From: Sergeia podlipaevii
Lineage: Eukaryota; Euglenozoa; Kinetoplastea; Trypanosomatida; Trypanosomatidae
Direction of reading: 5' to 3'
DNA: 64,000 bases
Assembly: GCA_030849805.1 (NCBI GenBank)
Contig: JASANZ010002197.1
Location: 1-64,000 of the forward strand
Part shown: in pieces, positions 49,789 to 59,401 of the stretch
Position numbering within the stretch: position 1 is the first letter of the stretch
Layout of the letters: every line of letters starts with the position of its first letter
The notes under the pieces: generated by a model
The model's input: only the letters and a program-made list of their open reading frames with translations
Database searches by the model: none
What the model was told of the DNA's origin: nothing
Position numbers and translations under genes: made by a program

Positions 49789-50942
49789 TTAATGTAAAAC
49801 CAAAAATAAAGCAGAAAGGGGAACTGTATTGATCTCCCCTTCCCCTCGTACCTTCTATCTACGGATGAATAAATATATAGATAAATGAAGAATAAGATAA
49901 AGAATAGAAAACAAGAAGCGTACATGAAAGTGTTCCTTGAAAGAAGAAAAAAAAAAGACAAGAAGAGCTCAGAACAAGATGCTGCACTCTCCATGCATGC
50001 TTTATGTCGACTGCACTCTAAAGCACACAGGAGAGTAGTCACACTGGCAAAACTGAACCTGCGGTGTTCATTACTCGTTGCCTCCTGGGACCCTATCTTT
50101 GCTTTTTTCTTTTGTTGTTAATGAATTATTGTGTTACAGTGCGCCGCAGCCACTAGCGCTTGCCAGAAGATATTGTCAGTCGGTACCCACACGCAGCGCC
50201 CTCGCCCCACTTCCATCAATTATTGTTCCTATTCCTCCATTTCTTTTCGCTGTCTCTCCTCTCTCCCCCCCCCTCTCTCTCTCTCTCTCTCTCATTCTTC
50301 TTCACTAAGGGAAAGAAAAAAAGGAAAAAAGGAAAGAACAACGTTTGTAATTGATCAAGAAACAACAATATAATAGCAGCACAAGCGACAGATAAACGAA
50401 TGTAGAATGCATACTTTATGCATGCGCGCGCTGGGTATCTTTGGTTTTCGTTTCATTTTGCTTGTTCGATATTTTCTCCCCTTCTCTTTGCAGTTGAGAA
50501 AGAAAGATGGCACGCATATCTCACAAACGGTTAGCTTTCCTCTCCTCCACTTCCGACTCTGTGATCACAGTTGCATGCCAAGTGGCTACACACATACACA
50601 AGCAACACATCGCTGCTTTATATATTTATGTGGCCATACAGCATAGGTTCTTGGCAACGACAACAGCAAACACCTTCTTCACAGGCCTTTCTCTGTGTAT
50701 TGCTTCCTAGCTGCATCTTCTTCTTCTTCTCTCTCTCTCTCTCTCTCCCTCTTTCTCTTTCTTTTCTTTTCTCGTACTTTCTGGCGTACCGCTAAGAAAT
50801 GTAGAAAGAAAAACTACAATCACAAACAAAAACAAGAAACAGTAATAATAGTAATAAAACAAACGCACACCTTCCACACAATACCATATTCCCTTTTTTT
50901 TTCTTTCTCCATACCTATATGCCTTTCCATTTCATCTTTCAC
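49789..50942. other. Intergenic region
   Basis: Spacer between the TRAP-gamma gene and the VIT/VWA gene. It holds CT runs at about 50275-50293 and 50729-50747, and long C/T-rich plus-strand stretches that are purine-rich on the sense strand. No gene is visible. Confidence 0.5.
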
Positions 50943-51455
50943 CTACTTGTGATTCTTCATGCGGCGCTGGCGGCTTTCCTCATTCTTCTGAGAAATCAAC
51001 CACATGAGCGCGGCGGTGAGGGTAGGGGAGAGAATGTACGTGGCACGGGGGTCCATATGGCGGAAGATGTAAGTCATCATGCACGTGCAGGTGACAAAGA
51101 ATACGCTGTTGAGGAAGAAGAGAGTGTAGCCAATGGCAACCTGAAGGCGCAGACGGCGCAGCACTTTCTCATCCTTATCAGACACCTCAGAGAAGTGACG
51201 TTGCCGACGCCAGAACTCACTCGAGACCATCACTGAGTACGCCTGAGTGAGCATATACGCAGTGAAGAGCGTGATGACAACGTAGAGAAGCGCGTTCAGG
51301 TGGTTAGACCACTCCATACCATTGATGGTGTGAGAGTAGTACACCGGCTGAAAGGCAGTGATAAGTGCGACCACAGCAAGGGACTGGGTGGGGTACTTCA
51401 ACTTGTTGGCGTTGATGCGCTCATCAAGGATCTTCTCGTCAAAATTCTTGCCCAT
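50943..51455 (-). CDS. SSR3: Translocon-associated protein gamma subunit (TRAP-gamma)
   Basis: 170-residue ER membrane protein of the TRAP (SSR) complex, which sits beside the Sec61 channel and assists insertion of nascent chains. Four hydrophobic segments are visible: TQSLAVVALITAFQPVYY, NALLYVVITLFTAYMLTQAY, TLFFLNSVFFVTCTCMMTYI and TYILSPTLTAALMWLIS. Between helices 2 and 3 lies a charged loop (FWRRQRHFSEVSDKDEKVLR) as in the animal protein, and the closing RHMDPRATYILSPTLTAAL matches its conserved end. The ATG at 51455 (MGKNFDEKILDE) is the first Met after a very good acceptor; an upstream GTG extension is not credible. Length is close to the usual ~185. Confidence 0.88.
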   Translation of the reverse strand: MGKNFDEKILDERINANKLKYPTQSLAVVALITAFQPVYYSHTINGMEWSNHLNALLYVVITLFTAYMLTQAYSVMVSSEFWRRQRHFSEVSDKDEKVLRRLRLQVAIGYTLFFLNSVFFVTCTCMMTYIFRHMDPRATYILSPTLTAALMWLISQKNEESRQRRMKNHK

Positions 51456-51499
51456 TGTGTCTTTATTTGAATTGACTCTTTCCACGATTATTATGGAAG

Positions 51500-51531
51500 C
51501 TATAAAATAAAATAAAGAAGGAGGAAATGAA
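51500..51531 (-). promoter_or_regulatory. Trans-splice acceptor of the TRAP-gamma gene
   Basis: The sense strand reads TTTCATTTCCTCCTTC and TTTATTTTATTTTATAG, with AG at 51501-51500, leaving a 5' UTR of ~45 nt. The layout is textbook-like. Confidence 0.6.
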
Positions 51532-52015
51532 ACAACGAACTAACAGTAGAAAATATTTACCCCTGTGGGATGTGTACTAGCAGGTTCCTATATGCATAAC
51601 AATGAGAAAGAAAAAAGGCAAGGGAATAAAGAGAAATGATAGTATCAATGTGCATACTGTAATGTAAGGTTAAGGTCAATGGCACTTGCAAGCAAATTCA
51701 CCTTTGATACTAAGAAGCATAGAACAAAAGGAAAATGTGCCCCCCAGAAAATGTACGGAAAAACAAAAAAACAAAGTAAAAAAGAAATTAGAGACGATAG
51801 CTAAGTATAGATGGAAGATGATGACTATTAGGCAGTAATAGTCATAATAATAAAAAAGATAGCGCGTAGGGTGGTGGGTGGGGAAAATAAACCACCACAA
51901 CAAACACGAGAAAAGGGCATAATTTGCTGCTTCTTTTCTTCTCCCTTGATTTTTCACTGCGTATGCATCCTCTACTCCCCCCCCCTCCCCTCTGTGTCCT
52001 TCATGCGCCGTTCTA
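51532..52015. other. Intergenic region
   Basis: Spacer between the HIT gene and the TRAP-gamma gene. It is A/T-rich with short A-runs and a C-rich stretch near 51974-51988. No gene is visible. Confidence 0.5.
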
Positions 52016-52447
52016 TTACTCGGAAATATTTTCCAAAGCCTCCCTGTAAGCAGCGGCGTCCTTCGCAAAAGCCTCATGGTCCGTGGGCAGCATATCCCAT
52101 CCAATCTTCAGGCCAGTCTCTGTGTCGCGCTTGGGAATAATGTGGAAGTGCACATGGGGCACCTCCTGGTGCGCAAGCTTGCCGTTGTTCTGGAGCACAT
52201 TATACTGCGTCTGCCCATCGGGTCCTGCCACTACACGACTGATCTTAGCCAGCAAGCGACCAACGTCGGCGGCGGTGTCAAGGTCCACCTCGTGAAGCCT
52301 TGCAGCGTGCGTCTTGGGGATGACGAGGAGGTGACCGCGGGAGAGAGGGTTGATGTCCACAAAGGCAAGTGCCTTGCTCGTCTCAGCAATTTTGTGGCAG
52401 GGAATCACGCCGGAGACGATTTTACAGAAGATGCACTCGGAAGCCAT
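52016..52447 (-). CDS. Histidine triad (HIT) family protein
   Basis: 143-residue nucleotide hydrolase/transferase of the HIT superfamily, HINT branch by size and sequence. It acts on AMP-linked substrates (phosphoramidates or adenylates) as a homodimer. The N-terminal CIFCKIVSGVIPCHKIAET is the HIT start, with the CxxC pair seen in zinc-containing members. ALAFVDINPLSRGHLLVIPK is the central strand pair. The active site is PHVHFHIIPK, the H-x-H-x-H triad near residues 97-101, complete. The C-terminal ~35 residues are Ala/Glu-rich helix. The ATG at 52447 (MASECIFC) fits the family start; an upstream leader with a non-ATG start is rejected. The frame is intact and the catalytic His are all present. 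Confidence 0.95.
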   Translation of the reverse strand: MASECIFCKIVSGVIPCHKIAETSKALAFVDINPLSRGHLLVIPKTHAARLHEVDLDTAADVGRLLAKISRVVAGPDGQTQYNVLQNNGKLAHQEVPHVHFHIIPKRDTETGLKIGWDMLPTDHEAFAKDAAAYREALENISE

Positions 52448-52817
52448 CGTGTTCCCAGGAGAGAGAGAAGAGAAGCGAGACAGGTGTAATAATAGCAATA
52501 ATAATAATAATAATAATACTAGTAGTAGTAGAGGCGTGTACCCTCGCGTGTGCGTGTGCTATATGAGAAAGAAAGAACGACAAGAGGGCGAGGATGCACG
52601 TATGACAACAGATGGACCACATACAAAGAGAGAGTATGAAAATAGAAAAACAAAGAACCATATTTGCTCTTTCTTCATCGTCACATTTTTTTTTTCTCCC
52701 TCCTTTCAGATTTCCTTTTCTAGGACAACATCCGTGACACCAGAAACAAGCAAAAAAAAAAGTAGTAATAGTGATTAGAAAGCAATTTGACATCATCATC
52801 CTCTCATGCTCAAAGCA
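52448..52817. other. Intergenic region
   Basis: Spacer between Sec5 and the HIT gene. It contains (AAT)n at about 52494-52517 and GA-rich sequence. Just upstream of the HIT ATG the sense strand is pyrimidine-rich (CTTCTCTTCTCTCTCTCC) but has no AG before the ATG, so the acceptor must lie further upstream. Confidence 0.45.
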
Positions 52818-55800
52818 CTACAGCGCGTTGGATCGCCGGAAGCGGTGCACCCGCCTCTCCCGCCTAAGTCCACCGCCCTCATCACTGTCAGCATTCGTGT
52901 TTGCTGCCTGCATGCTGTTTCGCCGTGGTGGTTGCACAAAGGAAGTCATTGGTGGCGCAGCGGGTGCATCCTCCTCATCACCGTCGTTCCCCATGTCGAG
53001 TGGCGTATCCTTTTGCGATCTCAAAGTCCTCCGCAGCTCTCGCGCAGCAGAGCGTCGTGGCAGCGCCTCCACATGCGTCACCTCTGGCTCTGGTGCCGGC
53101 GAGTTCGACTCCACCACCGCCGGTGCACTGGCGTTACTCTGACTGGCAGTACGGCCGCTATCGCCATCATCGTTTTTCTCCACTGTTTTGCGGGAAATGC
53201 GTACCTTTCTGCGTGTTTTAACCGTACCCGCAGCAGCTGGACCTTCACCTGCCGTGTTGTTATGCTGGAACAGCGTTGCGGCCACTGTGGCAGTATTTTT
53301 GTCCTCTTCCCACTCCGTCGGCAGAGTGGGCGAGGCTGCTGCTGGAGCATCCACCTTGAGCGAGCTTCCTGAAGGAGCCAACGGCGGCTTGCTCCTCGCC
53401 CGATCCTTCTTCCCGCCATCTGGCTTGGATGCTGATGCTCCGGTCTTACCACTCGTCCCCGCTGCTGCCGCTTCCTTGTCCTGTGGCTTGGTCTTGCTGT
53501 TGGCAGGCTGCTGCTGCTGCTGCGACTTGGTATCTGGCTTTGCTTTCTTGCCTGCTTGATGACGCATCTGATACCCCTCCTTCCTCTTGGAAATGCGCTC
53601 CACGATGCTCTCCGTTGCGGCGCTGTGCGCACTAAACTGCTGAAAGGAGCTTCGGGCAAGCGAGGTCTCAGCGAGGTGGGTGTTGATGGCCTCCACCATG
53701 TACCGTAGGTCTTCCATCGCATCTGCCACTAACAGCTGACGCTTGGCTGCTCGGCCTTGCGGGGTAAGCAGAACGCCTTCACTGCCCTGAGCACGACCTG
53801 TCATAGGCGCCGTCCTCCCAGCGGTCGTGGCGGAGGAGACAGCAGACACCCCTGGGAAGCAAGGACTGAGCGTCTGACACACAACATTTCCAATTTCTGC
53901 CAGGGTCTTGGTGGCGGCCAGCAGACGCGCTCGTGCCAGCAGAAGACCCGGCAAGACATCACCCGCTTCCTGGTTGTGTGTGACGCTGTCAATGACCGTA
54001 TCGACGACACTCAGCACCGTGCATACCTCTGCCTCGATGAGCAGAGTGCCATAGACCAGGAAGCCGTGACTACATTCCAGAGACAACTCAAACGCATTGA
54101 CGTCCGCCGTGATGGCCGCCACAAGTGTGGTGGCGAGGTGGGCTACGAGCTGCTGTGTGACGGCAGCGCCAAGAACAGGCTGGTGGATAGCATTCAGGGT
54201 CTCACGCGCGCGGGCAATGTACACGATTGCGTCTGCGATGTATGGCCGAACCGCACCTGCGGTATGAGCAGAGGCACGCTGCCAGTCAAACGAAGGCTCC
54301 GCAAAGCCTGCCTGGCGCACCTCCCGTGCGATGTGCTGCTGGGGAATAGCAAGGTACATGCTCATCATGGAGTCCAGCACGAGCTGACAGTGCTCCCCGA
54401 CCCTGGTGAGATATAAAAGATTGAAGGACTGCTTCTTGATCTCGGTGAGGGCAAGCCGCTCTGTCGACGAGGCCGCTTCAGGCGTGAGTTCCGCGATGAC
54501 ATCGAAGAGACAAGGCTCCAGGAGATCTTCAAGAAGCATGGGGGCGACCGTGGTGGGTAGACACAAAGCGTCCGCCATGCACTCCACCATGCTGTGCTCC
54601 CTCTCTTCCATGGCCAACTGTGGATCAGCGCAGACTGCTTGGCATTTGAGGTGCAGAACGTCAACAAAAACAAGAAGAAGGCCCGACACCAGCGCCTGCA
54701 GCAGCTCCTCGTGCTCGCGGATGTGCTCGCGCACGAGGCGACTGTGACAGTCAGCAACAAACTGCGTGACAGGATCAGTCTCCGTGACGATAGGGGCCGC
54801 CGAGATGTTGGGGCGAACGGTGGAAGTCGTCGTGATGGCACTACCACTTGCCTCGCCGCGCCGCCTACGCACCACACGTTTGCGTGACGGGCCAATGTTT
54901 CCGCCATCGACGCCACCGCCACCGCCCGCCAGCATGATGGCCCTGATATCCTCCGGTTCATACTCCTCAGCCCTGGCAGCAAAGAGATCTGGGCTCTCGT
55001 ACACCTCCGTGCGACGACGCAGGAAGGGCAAGGTACGGTCCAGCGCAACCGCAAGCATGTTGAGGAGCTTGCTTGGCAAATAAGAAGATACATAGTCGCG
55101 GCTGAGTCGCGCTCGGATGCCGTACTCAGCTTCCGCAGATGCTGACCCAGCGCCGGCCTGTTGCATCATCGGCAGCATCGTGATGTATGCCTTGGTGAGC
55201 ATGCCGGTACCGTGGAGAAAGCAGCGGAAGCAGCTAGTCCGCAGCTTCTCCAGCTCCTCAATGAGTTCACCCACATCTTCGACCTGCAGATCCGACGCGA
55301 CGGTGGCGGTGGAGCAAGACTCACCAATAGCAATTTTCATCCTCAGCACGGACGCGCTGATCTGAGCCATAATGCCCTCCCACTGAGCTAAAATGACCTC
55401 CACCAGCACGGCCGCGTGCAACTCTACACGCTCGTCATGCTGCGAGCTGTAAGCGTCGCTGACGGTGTACTGAGACATAGTCCTTACAAACGCTGTCACA
55501 ACGCAGCGGTTCACAAAGGCAAGGAACAGAGAGTGGATGATGGCACCGGCAGACTTGACCAGCCGCCGTACTGCCTGAACAGAGATGTCTCGCAGCGTGA
55601 GAGCAGTGGCGTGCTGAGGGCTTATCGAGGCCGTGTATGTCTTGAGCAGCTCTGGCAGAACTGGAATGTATTTGATCGGTGGCACCACAACGGAGGGTCC
55701 TGCACCACCGTTGAAGAGCAGCTTGGCCCCGAATTTAGTCGTGGCAGAGGCCGGTCCTGTGAGAGGTGTGCGGCAGCCGACGGAGAGCTCGTCACGACTC

Positions 55801-58547
55801 ACGTTCGCGCCGCCGCCGCTGCCGCCGCTTTGCTCAGCGAAGGATGTGTTTGCAGAGGCAGCGGCGGAGGAGAGCGCGGCGGAAAGAGTGCGGGCGTGTT
55901 GGGTTGTGATGGAGACGGAGGAAGCCGCGCCTTCACCGGCACGTTGTTGATGTTGGTTCTGAGAAACATCTCCGGCGCTCGTTTCATTGGCATTTCCATC
56001 TAGCATACCTTGTTGTTGTTGTGGTGACTGCTCTTCCTGCTGCAGCTCCTTCAGCATACGTGCAAGCACAGTGTCGGGCTCAGGATAAAAGTCAAATGCT
56101 CCTGCGTGAATAGCGGCCGCTATCCCGCCCCAGTAGGAGACCGTGACGTGCTCCAGGTGGCTCACACATATATCTGCGAGTCCCGCGGCAAAAGTGGCCA
56201 GCTGTCCACCTTGTGTCATCACCGCCGCCTCCGTCTCCGTCCTCTCCAGCAGTTGCTGCAACATGGAGGCAGCATGCATGCGTATCTGCACGCAGCTGCT
56301 GGACAGCACTGCAGTCATGTCCATATCACCAATGCTGAAGGTGGTGAACACGTCAAAGTCCGCCTCTGGCGTACGGAACGCCTCCAGCACTTTGAGCGTT
56401 TGGTTCTCAATATCACCCAGAGACTCGCGGACGTCAACGTCAACAATCAGATTTCCTACTCCAATGCTACTGGGGCCGGCAAAGGAGACGAAACAATCCT
56501 CTTCAGCATCGTGTGCTGCACGCGTGGGAGCCGACGACGCTGAGCCAGCGCCACCTGCTCCACTACTGCCAAATATACCTGTGCCAACAAAGGAATCAGT
56601 AATGTTGCCAAGTACAATCTTTCCCTCTGTCCCCATATCAAACGTAAACCTCAGCGAATCATTCTCAAGCTTCCGGTCTGAGTCCGTAGTCTTCGCCTTA
56701 TCATCTCCACTGCCCGCTACTGCCGCACCTGCGACCTCCTCACACGCACCTTGCCGCCGTTGCTGAGCCGTCCTAGACATCTTGCTCTGCCATTCAATGG
56801 CGTCTTGCAGAAGGATCTTGGCGCTTGTGTGCACCAACTTCGCGTGCTCCTTGCGAGTGATGCGTATAAAGAAATGAGCAGGATGCATAAAACGCAGAGC
56901 CCAGTGCTCCGCCACATCAGGATGAGTGTTCCCCAGGTTCTCACCCGCTACTGCCTTTCGATCCTGCGCTTGTAGCGCCGCCGCCAGCGCCGCTTCCGCT
57001 ATCGTGGATGCGCTTACAAAAGAGGATTCTCTACCAAGTATTTCACTCAACCCCCGCCCAGTGGCCCCGAGTCTGACTCTTTTTGTGTCGTCCTCGTCGT
57101 CCTCAGAGACGGAGGTCTTCACCTTTCCCGACTTCTCTTTACCGCTGGACCTGCGCTGCTGGCCCTGACCACTGGTGCTGCTAGCTCCCTCAGCCATACC
57201 ACCGGGTCCTGCCGCGGTCTCGCCACCTACCCCTTTCTGCTGCTGCTGTTGCTGGAGAACTTTACAGAAGTGATGCAATTTTACCGTTGCGATAGAAGCG
57301 TCCATCATGGCTGAGAGTGTGTCCTCAATCAGCACGGTATCGGCCGCGTTGGCAAGCACAAGCTCATTGGACAGTTGCTGCTCCAAGTAGAGAGCGGCGC
57401 GAAGCAGCGCAGCGGAGAACTCAAGCACGAACACGCTGCGGCTAATGGCGCTTACGTTCTTCCCAGAAGTCTTTTTATTGCTCAGTGGGTTGCTGCTGCT
57501 ACCATCGCCACTCCTAGATATCGCCTCCTCCGTGTCTTCAGTACCCAAGATGGTGCCCTCTTCTAGGTTGTAGTTCTCCTCAAGGTACAACATAGCACGC
57601 CGCAGCATGAGCCCCGCGGATTCGTAGTTGCTCACCTCCTCCACGTGGTGACGCTGAGCCCCGCGATCCTTTATTCTCACCAATGCAGTACCGTACCAGT
57701 AGAACACCTCCTCGTCAGGGGAGATCATAAAGCGGCTCACATCACGGCGCGTGGCAGGAGCCTCAAGAGCACCCGCAATAGAAAACAAGTCGTTGGGATC
57801 TGCCTCTCCCTCTCCCACACGTTGTTGTTGTTGGCAACGCTCGCCGTCATTGTCGCTGCCGTCGGGGTAGACTTCATCGCTTTCTTCTGCATCGCAATCG
57901 CCATTCCACGTTGCCTGTTTCCTTGACCTCACGCTTTTAGCACCCTCGGGAGATGAAGGGCTGACAACGCGTGCTGCTGGTGCTGCTGCCGTCGTTTTGC
58001 TCCCCTGACCATTCGCAGGCTTCGCCGCTGCCGCCGCGGCGCCACGCTTCTTCTCCTGGACCTGCCTCCTAGCTACACGGACGCCACACGCCTCGTACAA
58101 GGAGCCTGGCACGCTAAGCACGCTATACAGCCTCTCCAGCATGTCATTGCTCTTCTTGCTACGCTGTACCTCCATATAGGACTCCACGGTGGGCTCTATA
58201 AGCCGGGCGAACGCCTCTTCTGCGGCCTCAAAGGCGGCGGTAATGCCCTCCAGCGCTTCTCCAGAAAAGAGAGCTTCATCAGTGGAGTAGACGTGGTCCA
58301 TGGCGTCCTTGGACTCTATAAATGTTCCCAAGTTATCTCGAATAAGCTGTTTGAGTGTCTCCTCGGTATTCCTACTGGCATAATCCACATCTGCAACGAG
58401 TTCCTGCTCAAACATGCGATGGGACACGTCAGCAAGAGACTTTTGAATGAAGCGCCGAGGTTGAAAGGCGCGGCTCGTTATATCCAGCCGCGGCTCCCTC
58501 GTGAGATGAGGGTCGCTGCTAAGCAGCTCGTCCATCTTGTGAGACAT
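52818..58547 (-). CDS. SEC5: Exocyst complex component Sec5
   Basis: 1909-residue subunit of the exocyst, which tethers secretory vesicles to the plasma membrane; in trypanosomatids that means the flagellar pocket (inference). The N-terminal Sec5 domain is clear: RAFQPRRFIQKSLADVSH (~27-45), then LKQLIRDNLGTFIESKDAMD (~66-86) with the family's L-x-x-L-V-x-x-N-F-x-x-F-I-x-x-K pattern, and the predicted helices to ~150. The protein is about twice the size of animal or yeast Sec5 because of low-complexity insertions (residues ~165-235, ~460-500 and ~890-960) and a Lys/Gln/Ser-rich tail (~1650-1909). Helical rods of normal composition fill the rest. The start ATG at 58547 lies ~70 nt behind a strong acceptor. 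No TIG domain, found in animal Sec5, is visible. Confidence 0.87.
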   Translation of the reverse strand: MSHKMDELLSSDPHLTREPRLDITSRAFQPRRFIQKSLADVSHRMFEQELVADVDYASRNTEETLKQLIRDNLGTFIESKDAMDHVYSTDEALFSGEALEGITAAFEAAEEAFARLIEPTVESYMEVQRSKKSNDMLERLYSVLSVPGSLYEACGVRVARRQVQEKKRGAAAAAAKPANGQGSKTTAAAPAARVVSPSSPEGAKSVRSRKQATWNGDCDAEESDEVYPDGSDNDGERCQQQQRVGEGEADPNDLFSIAGALEAPATRRDVSRFMISPDEEVFYWYGTALVRIKDRGAQRHHVEEVSNYESAGLMLRRAMLYLEENYNLEEGTILGTEDTEEAISRSGDGSSSNPLSNKKTSGKNVSAISRSVFVLEFSAALLRAALYLEQQLSNELVLANAADTVLIEDTLSAMMDASIATVKLHHFCKVLQQQQQQKGVGGETAAGPGGMAEGASSTSGQGQQRRSSGKEKSGKVKTSVSEDDEDDTKRVRLGATGRGLSEILGRESSFVSASTIAEAALAAALQAQDRKAVAGENLGNTHPDVAEHWALRFMHPAHFFIRITRKEHAKLVHTSAKILLQDAIEWQSKMSRTAQQRRQGACEEVAGAAVAGSGDDKAKTTDSDRKLENDSLRFTFDMGTEGKIVLGNITDSFVGTGIFGSSGAGGAGSASSAPTRAAHDAEEDCFVSFAGPSSIGVGNLIVDVDVRESLGDIENQTLKVLEAFRTPEADFDVFTTFSIGDMDMTAVLSSSCVQIRMHAASMLQQLLERTETEAAVMTQGGQLATFAAGLADICVSHLEHVTVSYWGGIAAAIHAGAFDFYPEPDTVLARMLKELQQEEQSPQQQQGMLDGNANETSAGDVSQNQHQQRAGEGAASSVSITTQHARTLSAALSSAAASANTSFAEQSGGSGGGANVSRDELSVGCRTPLTGPASATTKFGAKLLFNGGAGPSVVVPPIKYIPVLPELLKTYTASISPQHATALTLRDISVQAVRRLVKSAGAIIHSLFLAFVNRCVVTAFVRTMSQYTVSDAYSSQHDERVELHAAVLVEVILAQWEGIMAQISASVLRMKIAIGESCSTATVASDLQVEDVGELIEELEKLRTSCFRCFLHGTGMLTKAYITMLPMMQQAGAGSASAEAEYGIRARLSRDYVSSYLPSKLLNMLAVALDRTLPFLRRRTEVYESPDLFAARAEEYEPEDIRAIMLAGGGGGVDGGNIGPSRKRVVRRRRGEASGSAITTTSTVRPNISAAPIVTETDPVTQFVADCHSRLVREHIREHEELLQALVSGLLLVFVDVLHLKCQAVCADPQLAMEEREHSMVECMADALCLPTTVAPMLLEDLLEPCLFDVIAELTPEAASSTERLALTEIKKQSFNLLYLTRVGEHCQLVLDSMMSMYLAIPQQHIAREVRQAGFAEPSFDWQRASAHTAGAVRPYIADAIVYIARARETLNAIHQPVLGAAVTQQLVAHLATTLVAAITADVNAFELSLECSHGFLVYGTLLIEAEVCTVLSVVDTVIDSVTHNQEAGDVLPGLLLARARLLAATKTLAEIGNVVCQTLSPCFPGVSAVSSATTAGRTAPMTGRAQGSEGVLLTPQGRAAKRQLLVADAMEDLRYMVEAINTHLAETSLARSSFQQFSAHSAATESIVERISKRKEGYQMRHQAGKKAKPDTKSQQQQQPANSKTKPQDKEAAAAGTSGKTGASASKPDGGKKDRARSKPPLAPSGSSLKVDAPAAASPTLPTEWEEDKNTATVAATLFQHNNTAGEGPAAAGTVKTRRKVRISRKTVEKNDDGDSGRTASQSNASAPAVVESNSPAPEPEVTHVEALPRRSAARELRRTLRSQKDTPLDMGNDGDEEDAPAAPPMTSFVQPPRRNSMQAANTNADSDEGGGLRRERRVHRFRRSNAL

Positions 58548-58616
58548 GTACTAAAGAATAAAACCAATGATAATAATAATAATAATAATAATAAAATTAA
58601 TCGCCAGTATATATGG

Positions 58617-58651
58617 CTATTCAAAGGAAAAAGAAAAAAAAACAGTAGCAG
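58617..58651 (-). promoter_or_regulatory. Trans-splice acceptor of Sec5
   Basis: The sense strand reads CTGTTTTTTTTTTC and TTTTTCCTTTGAATAG, with AG at 58618-58617. The 5' UTR would be ~69 nt and includes an (ATT)n tract (AAT on plus at about 58570-58592). Confidence 0.6.
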
Positions 58652-59401
58652 CTTCAACAAAGCGGCACCGTATAGCAAGAATACCAAACTCCACCGCCGC
58701 TTTTCTTCCTTCCTTCTTCTCCCTTTCCGTGGCACAGCGGAGAGACAATTCCTTCAAATATAGTAGCAAAGAAAAATAATCAGAGGGAGAAGCAATATAT
58801 ATATATATATATATGCACATAGTAAAGAAAAAAGAAGAAGAATGCATTCACTAACCAGCACACGTGGAAGCCAAAAAATCTATGCTTACTCAATCCATGC
58901 AATATAGAGGATCTCGCCGCGTAGGACGCCGCTACACAGATAAAAATGTCTATCGGATACATTCTCTTTTTCAACTTTTCCTTCCGCAGACAGACATATG
59001 ACAACAATAGCAAGCAACGCTACGATCTCGCAAAGGAAACATACACCCACGCACACAGACACACACAACAATATTGACGGCATACTATAAGTAAAAGAAA
59101 GCACATTGCGTATGTCTCTCTCTCTCTCTCTCTGTGGGTGGTGTGATCTTTTTTAAATAAATGTTCCTTCATGACGAGGAATTCTCCAACGCATTTCCTT
59201 CCCTATATATACACTCGCCAACCTGAGAAGTAGCGTAATCATGTAGATATACTCTGGACACATTCATCATAGATGCAACTGTATTGGCACTAAGTAGAAG
59301 CGGCACACAAACACGCACCACACATACACATACACACTTCATTCATGTGTTCTTCCTCCTTCTCTCCTTGACTGCCTCTGTGGCTTGTCTTCTTCATCTG
59401 T
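58652..59401. other. Intergenic region
   Basis: Spacer between the sorting nexin gene and Sec5. It holds (AT)n at about 58796-58814, and a CT run at about 59116-59133. No gene is visible. Confidence 0.5.

Noticed and set aside
53757..54416. Plus-strand frame of 219 codons inside Sec5
   Set aside because: It is antisense to a continuous 1909-codon gene; composition is that of a shadow frame.
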